A stretch of 64,000 bases of DNA. It comes from Streptacidiphilus jeojiense (lineage in GTDB: Bacteria > Actinomycetota > Actinomycetes > Streptomycetales > Streptomycetaceae). The notes below the pieces were generated by a model, which saw nothing but the letters and a program-made list of their open reading frames with translations, was not told the origin of the DNA and ran no database searches. Where the stretch lies: positions 1 to 64,000 of the forward strand of contig NZ_JOEH01000029.1 in NCBI RefSeq assembly GCF_000719095.1, given 5' to 3'. A program made the translations under genes and the position numbers. This document shows, piece after piece, positions 17,363 through 26,162 of this stretch. Every line of letters begins with the position of its first letter. Within the stretch, counting starts at the first letter, position 1.

Positions 17363-18010
17363 ATGTCCCGCGTTCGGGTCCACAACTTCTCCGTCTCCCT
17401 CGACGGCTTCGGCACCGGCGAGGGGCAGAGCCTGGAGGCGCCGTTCGGCCACGCGGGCCAACGGCTGCACGAATGGTTCTTCGCCACCCAGACGTTCCAA
17501 CAGATGCACGGTCAGGGCTCCGGGGACACCGGGGTCGACAACGCCATCGCCGGCACCTGGGGTGACGGCATCGGCGCGGAGATCATGGGGCGCAACAAGT
17601 TCGGTCCGCAGCGCGGCCCCTGGGAGAACCACGAGTGGAACGGCTGGTGGGGCCCCGACCCGGTGTTCCACACCCCGGTGTTCGTACTGACCCACCACCC
17701 GCGCCCGTCCGTGGAGATGGAGGGCGGCACCGTCTTCCACTTCATCGACGCCACCCCGCAGGAGGCACTGCGCCAGGCCCGTGAGGCCGCGGGCGGCCTG
17801 GACGTGCGCATCGGCGGCGGACCGAGCACGGTCCGCGAATTCCTGGCCGCCGACCTGGTCGACCACCTCCACGTCACGATCGTCCCGATCGTCCTGGGCC
17901 GGGGCATCCGACTGTGGGACGGCCTCGAAGACCTCGAACAGCGGTTCGACAAGGTCGAGTCCGTGACCACCCCCAGCGGTGTCACCCACCTGACCTTCGC
18001 CAGGCCGTAG
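17363..18010 (+). CDS. dihydrofolate reductase-family / RibD C-terminal domain protein
   Basis: A 215-aa member of the DHFR-like RibD_C family, used as NADPH-dependent reductases of pyrimidine or other heterocycles. The N-terminal strand VRVHNFSVSLDGF, central GAEIMGRNKFGP, the cofactor-site GGLDVRIGGGPSTVREFL and VDHLHVTIVPIVLGRG are family hallmarks. AGGAGG precedes the ATG. It stands alone, converging on a methyltransferase gene 27 bp away. It is unlikely to be the housekeeping folate enzyme; a stand-alone accessory reductase is more likely. Confidence 0.87.
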   Translation: MSRVRVHNFSVSLDGFGTGEGQSLEAPFGHAGQRLHEWFFATQTFQQMHGQGSGDTGVDNAIAGTWGDGIGAEIMGRNKFGPQRGPWENHEWNGWWGPDPVFHTPVFVLTHHPRPSVEMEGGTVFHFIDATPQEALRQAREAAGGLDVRIGGGPSTVREFLAADLVDHLHVTIVPIVLGRGIRLWDGLEDLEQRFDKVESVTTPSGVTHLTFARP

Positions 18011-18037
18011 CCGCTTGACGGCCCGACACCTCTCCGG

Positions 18038-18694
18038 TCAGACCTGGGCGATCAGGGCATACCGTTCGTCATGCACCGGACCTCCCCACAGATCCGCGTC
18101 CCCACTCAACGGTTCGACCCGCAGATCGGCGACGAACGGCCGCACGGCCGCCGCAAGGTCGTCGGCGCCCACCCCGCCGTTCCACGGCAACGACTCCGCC
18201 CCGGCCACATACGGCGCACCGCTCCGCCCGGACTCGCGCCACCGGCCCTCGACCAGCACCAGCCGGCCGCCGGGGCGAAGCCGGGTCACCCACTGCCGCA
18301 GCGCGGCCTCGGGGTCGGGCAGGGTCCACACCAGGTGGCGCGACAGCACGACATCGAACGACTGGTCACCGGTCGGCGGCACAGCCGCGTCACCCACCAG
18401 GAACCGGCCGCGCAGACCGGCGGCCGCCAGCTTCCGCCCGGCCTGCTCGACCATCCTCGGCGCCAGGTCCACACCGGTCACCCGATGCCCGGCCTGCGCC
18501 AGCAGCAGGGCCAGCGAGCCGGTTCCGCACCCGACATCAAGTACGTCCAGCGGGCCGGACGGCACCCACGCCTCCAGCAGCCGGCCCCACGCGGCGCGCG
18601 TGCCCTCCGCCCTCAGCCCGTGGTCGGGCTCCTCGTCGAAGGACGACGCGGCAGCGTCCCAGTAGTTGGCGATGGCAGCCTGTCGATCAGTCAT
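18038..18694 (-). CDS. class I SAM-dependent methyltransferase
   Basis: A 218-aa methyltransferase of the Methyltransf_11 type. Motif I VLDVGCGTGSLALLLAQ is near residues 52-68, the acidic motif VTGVDLAPRMV near 75, FDVVLSRHLVWTLPDP near 120-135, and LRPGGRLVLVEGRW near 150. ATG 18694 is preferred because GAGGA lies 8-12 nt upstream; the ATG nine bases earlier sits directly on that site. The methyl acceptor is unknown and the neighbours give no clear hint. Confidence 0.85.
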   Translation of the reverse strand: MTDRQAAIANYWDAAASSFDEEPDHGLRAEGTRAAWGRLLEAWVPSGPLDVLDVGCGTGSLALLLAQAGHRVTGVDLAPRMVEQAGRKLAAAGLRGRFLVGDAAVPPTGDQSFDVVLSRHLVWTLPDPEAALRQWVTRLRPGGRLVLVEGRWRESGRSGAPYVAGAESLPWNGGVGADDLAAAVRPFVADLRVEPLSGDADLWGGPVHDERYALIAQV

Positions 18695-18749
18695 GGTCCG
18701 CATCCTCGCAGCCGCCACTGACAGGTCCGCTGCGTCCGCGCCGGGACCG

Positions 18750-20690
18750 TCAGGGGACCGGCACGTCGGCCTGTGGGGGTGCCGGGGCGGCCAGACGGAA
18801 GGGGACGTCGATGACGGTGACCTCGGGGGCGAACAGCAGACGGGCCTTGAGGCGCAGGGCGTTCTGGTTGTGCAGGGGCTGTTCCCACCAGTGGTCGACC
18901 ACGTACTCCGGGATGACCACGGAGACCATCGCGGTCGGATCGGCCGCCGTCTCCTGGCGGATCCGGGCCAGTACCGGGCCGACCACCTCGCGGTAGGGCG
19001 AGTGCAGGATCTCCAGCGCCACATCGGGCACGTGCTGGTCCCACTGCGTGCGCAGGGCCTCGGCGTCGGCGGCGTCGGCGGCCACGCTCATGGCGGTGAC
19101 GCTGGTGGGGTGCAGCGCCTGGGCCACGCCCAGGGCCTTCAGCGTGGGCGCGTGCACGGACGAGACCAGGACCAGCACATGGTTGCGCGGGGGGACGTGC
19201 GGCCGGGCCCCGTCCGGGACCGCGACGATCTTCGCGACCTGGTCGTAGTGGCGGCGCACCCCCTTCATCCCGGCGAAGAGCAGCGGCATGGCGATGATCA
19301 CCAGCCAGGCGCCGTGGGTGAACTTGGTGATCAGCACGATCACCAGCACCAGCGCGGTCAGGGTCGCGCCCACCGCGTTGATCGCCTGGGACCTGCGCAT
19401 CCGGCGGCGCGGGGCCGGTTCGGACTCGGTGGCCAGGGCGGTGCGCCAGTGCCGCACCATGCCGGCCTGGGAGAGGGTGAAGGAGACGAAGACACCGATG
19501 ATGTAGAGCTGGATGATCCGGGTGAGCTGGGCGTCGAAGGCCACGATCAGGCCGATGGCGGCCAGTGCCAGCAGCACCACGCCGTTGGAGTAGACCAGGC
19601 GGTCACCGCGGTTGTGCAGTTGGCGGGGGGCGTAGCGGTCCCGGGCCAGGATCGAGGCGAGCATCGGGAAGCCGTTGAAGGCGGTGTTGGCGGCCAGGAT
19701 CAGCACTCCGGCGGTGAACGTCTGCACCAGGTAGAACAGCAGGTTCGCGTCGCCGAAGGTGGCCCGGGCGATCTGGGCCAGTGCGGTGGGCATGGCGGTG
19801 CCCGGCGCCAGGCCCAACTCGGTTGGGTCGGCCGCGACATGGACCCGGTAGGCCATGGCCAGCACGGTGATGCCGACGAACATGGTGACCGAGAACAGGC
19901 CCATCACCGCCAGGGTGGTGGCCGCGTTGCGGGCCTTCGGCTCCTGGAACGCCGGGACCCCGTTGCTGATGGCCTCGACGCCGGTCAGCGCCGTGCAGCC
20001 GGAGGCGAACGCGCGCATGGCCAACAGCACCAGGGCCAGTCCGGTGAAGGAGCCGGTGGCGTGGATCGGCAGCGTCGCCGATTCGGCGCGGATGGTGGCG
20101 CCCCAGGCGAGTCGGACCGCCGCGTAGCCGAACATCAGGTAGATCGCGGCGATGAAGCCGTAGGTGGGGATGGCGAACAGGCGTCCGGACTCGCGTACCC
20201 CGCGCAGGTTGAGCAGGGTCAGCACGGTCACGAAGACCACCGAGAGCAGGACCTGGTAGCGGTCCAGCGCCGGGACGGCCGAGGTGATCGCGGCCACGCC
20301 GGAGACCACCGAGACCGCCACCGTCAGCACGTAGTCCACCAGCAGCGCGCTGGCCGCGGTCAGCGCCGCGGTGGGTCCCAGGTTCTCCGCGCTGACCACG
20401 TAGGCGCCGCCGCCGCCCGGATAGGCGTGGCAGGTCTGCCGGTAGGAGGCGATCACCACCACCAGCAGCAGCACGATCGCCGCGGCGGCGTACCAGGCGA
20501 GGTGCAGCAGGGCGACCCCGCCGAGCGCCAGGATCAGCAGGATCTCCTCGGTCGCGTAGGCCACCGAGGAGAGCGGGTCGCTGCAGAAGATGGGCAGCGC
20601 CAGCCGTTTGGGGAGCAGTGTCTCCCCCAGCCGGGCGCTGTCCAGCGGGGTCCCGAACAGCAGGCGCTTGGGACCGTTCCAGACACTCAT
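18750..20690 (-). CDS. APC-superfamily transporter, KUP/KimA-like (probable potassium importer)
   Basis: A 646-aa polytopic protein with about 12 membrane helices (about 30-460) and a soluble C-terminal domain (about 470-646). The early motif FCSDPLSSVAYATEEILL and helix-2 PGGGGAYVVS are diagnostic for the KUP/KimA branch. B. subtilis KimA, of similar length and layout, is a high-affinity K+ importer inhibited by c-di-AMP through its cytoplasmic domain. Control by c-di-AMP here is inference. Start ATG 20690. No riboswitch-like leader is seen in the 78-bp gap from the upstream adaptor gene. Confidence 0.82.
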   Translation of the reverse strand: MSVWNGPKRLLFGTPLDSARLGETLLPKRLALPIFCSDPLSSVAYATEEILLILALGGVALLHLAWYAAAAIVLLLVVVIASYRQTCHAYPGGGGAYVVSAENLGPTAALTAASALLVDYVLTVAVSVVSGVAAITSAVPALDRYQVLLSVVFVTVLTLLNLRGVRESGRLFAIPTYGFIAAIYLMFGYAAVRLAWGATIRAESATLPIHATGSFTGLALVLLAMRAFASGCTALTGVEAISNGVPAFQEPKARNAATTLAVMGLFSVTMFVGITVLAMAYRVHVAADPTELGLAPGTAMPTALAQIARATFGDANLLFYLVQTFTAGVLILAANTAFNGFPMLASILARDRYAPRQLHNRGDRLVYSNGVVLLALAAIGLIVAFDAQLTRIIQLYIIGVFVSFTLSQAGMVRHWRTALATESEPAPRRRMRRSQAINAVGATLTALVLVIVLITKFTHGAWLVIIAMPLLFAGMKGVRRHYDQVAKIVAVPDGARPHVPPRNHVLVLVSSVHAPTLKALGVAQALHPTSVTAMSVAADAADAEALRTQWDQHVPDVALEILHSPYREVVGPVLARIRQETAADPTAMVSVVIPEYVVDHWWEQPLHNQNALRLKARLLFAPEVTVIDVPFRLAAPAPPQADVPVP

Positions 20691-20768
20691 TTCGCCAAAG
20701 CTAGGTCATATGCGGGGAAATCATCGCGCGCCACACTGCGCCCCGCGGGCTTCCCCGGCGGCGCGGGC

Positions 20769-21938
20769 TCAGGGCACGGCGACGGTGTCGCCCTCGTGGA
20801 GTCCTGCGGTGATCTGCGTCAGCTGGTCCACGGTGATGCCGGTGGCCACCGGGGCCGGGCGGGAGTGGCAGTGGCCGGGGCGGTCCGCGGACGGGCAGGT
20901 CAGCAGCATGACGTGGGCGACGGCGCCGTCGGAGTGCACCGCCTCGGCGGGCACCGCCAGCACCCCCGGGCGTGCCTCCAGGGTGATGGTGACGGTGGCC
21001 GGCATGCCGGGCAGGGCGCCGGGCGGCGGGTCGGGGACGACCAGGTCGAGCGGGTACCGCGCTACTCCGGACGCCCACGGGCCGGGCAGCGGCTGGGCGG
21101 GGGCGGACGGCGCCGGGACGGTGGCGCTCAGCGGCAGGGTGGCCACCGCCGTGGTCACCTGCGAGGTGGTGTCCTGCACCGCGACCTCGGCGGACTGGCC
21201 GGGCCGCAGGCGTCCGCGCACCTCGCCGCCCACCTGGGTGTGCACCTCCAGTGCCCAGGTCCGCAGCACCAGGACCGGGGTGTGGCAGTCGGGGCTGCCG
21301 CCGACCGCGGTGCCGACCTGCTCGACCACGCCGTCCGCGGGCGCGGTGATGGTGGCGTCGGCGAGAGTGCGTTGCAGCGCCGCCACCCGCTGCTGGCCCT
21401 GGGCGACCCGGTCCAGGTCCGGCCCGAGCTGCGCCTGCGCGGCAGCGGCTGCGGCGGCCGCGGCCGCTGCCGAGGGGTCGCTGCTGTCGGAACCGCCGGT
21501 GGCCGTGGCGGCGTTGCGGTGGTCCTGGAGCAGGGACTGGGACTCGGCGAGGTCCTGTTCGGCGGCGTCCAGGGCCTGCTGGACGGCCGTGGTGTCGGCG
21601 CGGGCCAGCAGCTGGCCCTTCGTCACCGCCTGGCCCGGGACGGCCTGCAGTTCGGCGACCGGGCCCAGCCCTGGCGTCGGGAGCGGTCCGGTCGTGCAGA
21701 CGCCGGCGTCGGCCGCGCCGCCGGCGGGTACCGCGGTGCCCGCGCCGAAGTACATCCGCCAGGTGACCGCCGCCCGGAGCACCCCGGCCAGTTGGGCGGT
21801 GGACCGCAGATCCACCTGGTGCACCCGGAAGGCCCGGACCGACACGCCCTGGCCGGCCGTGGGCACGGCGAGGGCGGCGACTCCGGCCACCACCAGTGCT
21901 CCGGCACCGACCAGGCACCGGTTCAGGCCTCGCCGCAC
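20769..21938 (-). CDS. HlyD/RND-type membrane-fusion (periplasmic adaptor-like) protein
   Basis: A 389-aa protein with an N-terminal signal anchor (about 8-30). The lipoyl-like half motif is split around a helical hairpin: VAELQAVPGQAVTKGQLLARAD near 90 and DATITAPADGVVEQVG near 220. Between them is a coiled hairpin (about 115-205) holding an uninterrupted run of eleven alanines. A beta-barrel domain with PGMPATVTITLE follows. Such adaptors normally work with an ABC or RND pump; none is adjacent. GTG 21938 has AAGGGG upstream. The KimA-like gene lies 78 bp downstream on the same strand, so the two may be co-transcribed. Confidence 0.78.
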   Translation of the reverse strand: MRRGLNRCLVGAGALVVAGVAALAVPTAGQGVSVRAFRVHQVDLRSTAQLAGVLRAAVTWRMYFGAGTAVPAGGAADAGVCTTGPLPTPGLGPVAELQAVPGQAVTKGQLLARADTTAVQQALDAAEQDLAESQSLLQDHRNAATATGGSDSSDPSAAAAAAAAAAAQAQLGPDLDRVAQGQQRVAALQRTLADATITAPADGVVEQVGTAVGGSPDCHTPVLVLRTWALEVHTQVGGEVRGRLRPGQSAEVAVQDTTSQVTTAVATLPLSATVPAPSAPAQPLPGPWASGVARYPLDLVVPDPPPGALPGMPATVTITLEARPGVLAVPAEAVHSDGAVAHVMLLTCPSADRPGHCHSRPAPVATGITVDQLTQITAGLHEGDTVAVP

Positions 21939-22223
21939 GGCACACCCCTTCGCAGCCCGGTCGGCCCGTGCGGTAGCTCCATGCCACAAAGCATGACAAA
22001 TCGTATTTATAGACTCAACTACCGCCCCCGGTGCGCCGCCCGAAATCCATCCCGCTCGCAGGCCCGTACGCACCGGCGCCCCCGGGTGCTGAACCCGGGG
22101 GCGCCGTTTGCCGGGGAGAAGAGTTCCCGGCAGGTGACTGAGCTGAATGCCGCTCAGACTCCAGCGTGTGACCGCCGGTGGCGCTGCGCAACGCCACTGG
22201 GCCGGACGGGTGACGCCGACCGC

Positions 22224-22460
22224 TCAGTCGGGGCTGCATCCCGGGGCCGACCAGACGTCGGGGTCGCCCCCGCGCCATTCCACGATCGTGGGGTCCAGTT
22301 CGAACCACTCGGCCAGGCCGGCCATCTTCAGCAGTTGGTCCACATCGGACCTGGTCTCGGCGATGGCGATGACATGGCGGCCGATCTGTACGCGGCGCCC
22401 GGAACCGTCCGGGCCCTGCCCGTAGCCCCAGACGATGACCAGCGGATCGGGATTCTCCAT
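22224..22460 (-). CDS. small hypothetical protein
   Basis: A 78-aa acidic protein, MENPDPLVIVWGYGQGPDG at the N-terminus and rich in Trp and Asp at the C-terminus. The balanced codon pattern and the plausible beta-strand/helix alternation (VQIGRHVIAIAETRSDVDQLLKMAGL) suggest a real gene. No Shine-Dalgarno site is evident for ATG 22460 or for an ATG 19 codons upstream. Family not recognised. Confidence 0.5.
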   Translation of the reverse strand: MENPDPLVIVWGYGQGPDGSGRRVQIGRHVIAIAETRSDVDQLLKMAGLAEWFELDPTIVEWRGGDPDVWSAPGCSPD

Positions 22461-22616
22461 GAGCCAAGGCTGCTCGATCCGCCCGCGGCCCGCCCGTCGG
22501 GACCGCCACCGGGCCATACCGCAGAGCCGGGGAAGAACTCCAGCTCAGCGGTCCGACCACCGCCCGTTCGGCCCAATCCTGGGTGACCGGCGCACCGGAT
22601 TCGTCGTTGATCCGGC

Positions 22617-22847
22617 ATGCCCGAGCCTCGCTGGTCCCGAGTGACCCTCTCCGAGCTGCCTCAGCAGTGGGCCGCACCCGCGGCGGCGCCCGCGGCACCG
22701 CCCGAGCAGGAACGCCCGGCCTCCCGGCCGCAGGACGAACCGATCTACTCGCAGCTCGCGGCCGAATGGCGCGGCAACGGCCGGACCCTGCCGGGGCTGC
22801 AGGACCGGGAGTGGGCCGAGCTGGTCGCCCGCCGGACCTGGCGCTGA
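22617..22847 (+). CDS. small hypothetical protein
   Basis: A 76-aa soluble protein. A Pro/Ala/Glu-rich disordered N-terminus leads to a compact C-terminal motif, IYSQLAAEWRGNGRTLPGLQDREWAEL, resembling segments found in several small streptomycete proteins. There is no strong RBS before ATG 22617. It is divergent from the 78-aa ORF. Function unknown. Confidence 0.5.
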   Translation: MPEPRWSRVTLSELPQQWAAPAAAPAAPPEQERPASRPQDEPIYSQLAAEWRGNGRTLPGLQDREWAELVARRTWR

Positions 22848-22914
22848 AACCGGCGGCGCTCCGCAGGGTCTGGCAGCACCCGGCACACCCGGACCGGCAG
22901 GTCGGTCGGAGACC

Positions 22915-22943
22915 TTGACATGTCCAGTTGACGATGCGTCAAT
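22915..22943 (+). promoter_or_regulatory. candidate promoter/operator upstream of the GH59 gene
   Basis: A consensus -35 TTGACA lies at 22915-22920. An inverted repeat TTGAC-N5-GTCAA spans 22928-22942, over the spacer and the weak -10 position. A repressor bound there would block transcription. The GH59 GTG is 131 bp downstream. Not confirmed. Confidence 0.3.
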
Positions 22944-23073
22944 TCCAACAGCGACCAACATTTTCCGCCCAATACGATCAGCAGTCTGCGGTGGGTCCGG
23001 CTCCCCCCGGGCCTGTGCCGTCCTGCCCTCGGGGCCGTGTTGGTCGCCTCCCACCTGCAGAGAGGTGATCGCA

Positions 23074-25479
23074 GTGACCAAGGCGCGGCGTTGGGGACCA
23101 GGGCTTCCGACCGTACTCGGGGTGGTGACGCTGCTGTTGATCGCGATGGGTTTTGGGCCGACTGCACCAAAGGCGAACGCCGCCACCTCGACCACCATAT
23201 CGGTCAGCGGGACCAGCGCGGGGAAGACCTTCGACGGGATCGGGGCGATCAGCGGCGGCGGGGGCAACACCCGGCTGCTCACCGACTACCCCGCGGCCCA
23301 GCAGCAGCAGATCCTGAACTACCTGTTCAAGCCGGGCTACGGCGCCGACCTGCAGATCCTCAAGGTGGAGATCGGCGGCGACACCAACTCCACCGACGGC
23401 TCCGAGTCCAGCCACATGCACACCGCCTCGGCCGTCGACTGCGGCACCGGCTACGAGTGGTGGCTGATGGAGCAGGCCAAGGCGCTCAATCCGTCCATCA
23501 AGCTCTACGGTCTCGCCTGGGGCGCGCCGGGCTGGATCGGCGGCGGCAGCTTCTGGTCCACCGACACCATCAACTACCTGGTGAACTGGCTGGGTTGCGC
23601 CAAGTCGCACGGCCTGACCATCGACTACCTCGGCGGCTGGAACGAACGCGGCTACAACATCGCCTGGTACGAGCAGCTGCGCTCCACCCTGAACGCCGAC
23701 GGGTACTCGGCGATCCAGATCGTCGGCGCCGACAGCGACTGGAGCGTGGCCACCGACGTCGCCTCCAACTCCGCCTTCGCCGCCGCCGTCTCCATCATCG
23801 GGGTGCACTACCCCTGCGCGGGCGGTGACGGCGGGTCCGCCAACACCTGCACCGGCAACTCCACCGCGACCGGCACCGGCAAGCCGCTGTGGGCCAGCGA
23901 GAACGGTTCGCAGGACCTCAACTCGGGTGCCGCAGCGCTGATCCGGTCGATCACCCGCGGCTATCTGGACGGCGGCCTGACCGCCTACATCAACTGGCCG
24001 GTGGTCGCCGCGGTCTACCCGAACCTGCCCTATGACACGGACGGGCTGGTCCAGGCCTCGCAGCCGTCCTCCGGCGCCTACATCGTCGGCAAGAGCCTGT
24101 GGGCCACCGCCCAGGTCACCCAGTTCACCGCACCCGGCTGGCAGTTCCTGAACACCGGCTCGGGCTACCTCGGCGGCAGCGAGTCCAACGGCAGCTACGT
24201 GTCGCTGAAGTCGACCAGCGGCGGCAACTACTCCACGGTCATCGAGACCACCACCGCCACCGCCGCGCAGACCGTCAACGTCAATGTCACCGGGGGCCTT
24301 TCCACCGGCACCGTCCACGTCTGGGCCACCAACCTGAACGCCTCGGCCGCTTCCGGCGGCATGGTGCAGCAGAGCGACATCACCCCCTCGGGCGGCTCCT
24401 ACTCGCTGACCGTGCAGCCCGGCTACATCTACACCCTGACCACCACCACCGGGCAGGGCAAGGGCACCGCGGCGAGCCCGGCACAGGGCGCGCTGGCGCT
24501 GCCGTACTCCGACACCTTCGACAGCGACACCACCGACCAGCAGCCGCGCTACCTGTCGCAGATGCAGGGCGCCTTCGAGGTGGAGCCCTGCACCGGCCGC
24601 ACCGGCAGCTGCGTGACCCAGCAGGCGCTGGTCAAGCCGATCGAGTGGGACGGCGACTCCAACCCCTACACCATCGGCGGCAGCCTGGGCTGGACCAACT
24701 ACACCGTCGCCGCCGACACCCTGATCAAAACGGCCGGATCGGTGCAGCTGCTGGGACGGGTCGGCACCCAGCACAGCTTCGGGCCGGCCGGGATCAACGA
24801 GTACTACCTGCAGCTCAGCAACACCGGCGCCTGGTCGATCGTGCGCAACACCACCGCCGGCACGCTCACCACGCTGGCCTCCGGCACGGTGACCGCACCG
24901 GGGCTCGGCACCTGGCACCATCTGGCGCTGACCCTCAACGGCAGCAGCATCAGCGCGGCCATCGACGGCACCACGGTGGGCAGCGCCACCGACGGCACCT
25001 TCGTCGCCGGCATGGTCGGTCTGGGCACCAGCGGCTACCAGGGCGACCAGTTCGACAACCTGACGGTCACCGCGATCGGCACCACGCCGGCCGCCCGTCC
25101 GATCGTGGCCGTCGACAACTCCGCCAAGTGCGTCGACGACAACAGCAACTCCAGCGCCAACGGCACCAAGGTGGAGATGTGGGACTGCAACGGGACCGCC
25201 GCCCAGAACTGGACGGTCGGCACCGACGGCACCATCCGCATCAACGGCTCCTGCATGGACATCACCGGCGCCGGCACCACCGACGGGACCCTGGTGGAGC
25301 TGTGGACCTGCAACGGCGGCTCCAACCAGCAGTGGCAGCAGCAGGGCAACGCCCTGGTCAACCCGGCGACGGGCAAGTGCCTGGACGACACCGCGGCCAA
25401 CACCGCCAACGGCACCCAACTGGAGATCTGGACCTGCAACGGCGGCTCCAACCAGCAGTGGGTGGAGACCTCGCAGTGA
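23074..25479 (+). CDS. secreted GH59-type glycosidase (galactosylceramidase/beta-galactosidase-like) with ricin-type domain
   Basis: An 801-aa exported enzyme. It has a signal peptide 1-36 (cleaved after ANA) and a GH59 TIM barrel from about 37. The probable acid/base is Glu191 in GGWNERGYN and the nucleophile Glu276 in LWASENGSQD. A beta-sandwich and a concanavalin-like domain (about 490-670) follow, then a C-terminal CBM13 trefoil (about 677-801) with repeated CxD and TCNGGSNQQW motifs. The family releases beta-galactosyl units; bacterial members probably act on galactans or glycolipids. The start is GTG after AGAGGTGATC. A terminator follows. The lectin domain is related to those of the GH3 enzyme but is only single copy. 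Confidence 0.9.
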   Translation: MTKARRWGPGLPTVLGVVTLLLIAMGFGPTAPKANAATSTTISVSGTSAGKTFDGIGAISGGGGNTRLLTDYPAAQQQQILNYLFKPGYGADLQILKVEIGGDTNSTDGSESSHMHTASAVDCGTGYEWWLMEQAKALNPSIKLYGLAWGAPGWIGGGSFWSTDTINYLVNWLGCAKSHGLTIDYLGGWNERGYNIAWYEQLRSTLNADGYSAIQIVGADSDWSVATDVASNSAFAAAVSIIGVHYPCAGGDGGSANTCTGNSTATGTGKPLWASENGSQDLNSGAAALIRSITRGYLDGGLTAYINWPVVAAVYPNLPYDTDGLVQASQPSSGAYIVGKSLWATAQVTQFTAPGWQFLNTGSGYLGGSESNGSYVSLKSTSGGNYSTVIETTTATAAQTVNVNVTGGLSTGTVHVWATNLNASAASGGMVQQSDITPSGGSYSLTVQPGYIYTLTTTTGQGKGTAASPAQGALALPYSDTFDSDTTDQQPRYLSQMQGAFEVEPCTGRTGSCVTQQALVKPIEWDGDSNPYTIGGSLGWTNYTVAADTLIKTAGSVQLLGRVGTQHSFGPAGINEYYLQLSNTGAWSIVRNTTAGTLTTLASGTVTAPGLGTWHHLALTLNGSSISAAIDGTTVGSATDGTFVAGMVGLGTSGYQGDQFDNLTVTAIGTTPAARPIVAVDNSAKCVDDNSNSSANGTKVEMWDCNGTAAQNWTVGTDGTIRINGSCMDITGAGTTDGTLVELWTCNGGSNQQWQQQGNALVNPATGKCLDDTAANTANGTQLEIWTCNGGSNQQWVETSQ

Positions 25480-25505
25480 TCGCCCACTGATCGCCACCTG
25501 ATCGT

Positions 25506-25539
25506 GAGGGCCCCTGCGGCCGCCGCCGCAGGGGTCCTC
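25506..25539 (+). terminator. hairpin terminator after the GH59 gene
   Basis: Fifteen-bp arms (25506-25520 and 25525-25539) with one G-T position and a 4-nt loop, 27 bp past the stop codon. Confidence 0.7.
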
Positions 25540-25631
25540 GCACGTCTCGCCACCGCATCGGCGTTCGCCCGTACGGGTGGACTCCGCGGGCCGACGCCGG
25601 GCAGGCGGGCCGCCGGTGGGATGACAGCAGC

Positions 25632-26042
25632 ATGAGTGCATCATCGAGATGGATCGCCGTCGGCCTGCTGGTCACCGCAGGCCTCGCACTGGCCCCGCCC
25701 GCCCACGCCGAGAGCGTCCTGGTCCACGAGAACTGGACCTGCGAGATCCCCTACTCGGGGGAGCTGGCCTGCGCCCCGCCGGTGACCGTGCCACCGGGCG
25801 GCTACATCTGGATCGGTATCGACGACGGCTACGGCCCGACGGTGTTCACCGTCTACACCGGCAGCGGCGCCGGCCGCACCCGGATCGGCTGGGGCGAGCA
25901 GTGGGGCAACGGCGGCGCGGGCCGCTACTACACCAACGGAACCGGCGCGCCGGTGCTGGCCGAGGTGACCATGCACCAGGACGCGCCCACCGACCGCTGC
26001 GGGACCCATCACGAGAAGGGCTTCATCGAGGTCCGCCGCTGA
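25632..26042 (+). CDS. small secreted protein of unknown function
   Basis: A 136-aa exported protein with a signal peptide 1-26 (cleavage after AHA). The mature part is Gly/Tyr/Thr-rich with three Cys (WTCEIPYSG, ACAPP, DRCGTHH) and a His-rich terminus. Predicted strands such as GYIWIGIDDGYGPTVFTVYTG suggest a small beta-sandwich, possibly disulphide-linked. No family recognised. A terminator follows at 26063-26090. Confidence 0.72.
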   Translation: MSASSRWIAVGLLVTAGLALAPPAHAESVLVHENWTCEIPYSGELACAPPVTVPPGGYIWIGIDDGYGPTVFTVYTGSGAGRTRIGWGEQWGNGGAGRYYTNGTGAPVLAEVTMHQDAPTDRCGTHHEKGFIEVRR

Positions 26043-26062
26043 CCCGGGCAGCGCCCCGGGCA

Positions 26063-26090
26063 CGGGGCCGGTCTGGTCAGACCGGCCCCG
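26063..26090 (+). terminator. hairpin terminator after the small secreted protein gene
   Basis: Perfect 13-bp arms (26063-26075 and 26078-26090; CGGGGCCGGTCTG) with a minimal loop, 20 bp past the stop codon. Confidence 0.65.
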
Positions 26091-26162
26091 CTTCGGCAGG
26101 ATGATCACGATGCCCTGCCCCCACCCACGGCAGGGTGCCCGTACATCCGGAGAGGCGCACCC

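Noticed and set aside
14968..17487. An 839-codon minus-strand frame opposite the GH3 gene
   Set aside because: Antisense shadow; the repeats in it merely mirror the ricin repeats of the true gene.
20691..20768. Possible c-di-AMP riboswitch before the KimA-like gene
   Set aside because: The upstream gap is only 78 bp and shows none of the expected ydaO-type helices; no convincing leader structure.
18666..22586. A 1306-codon open frame on the plus strand opposite the KimA-like and HlyD-like genes
   Set aside because: It is antisense to two recognisable genes, is rich in Gly, Arg, Gln and His, has no domain motifs, and is explained by the GC bias of the true frames.
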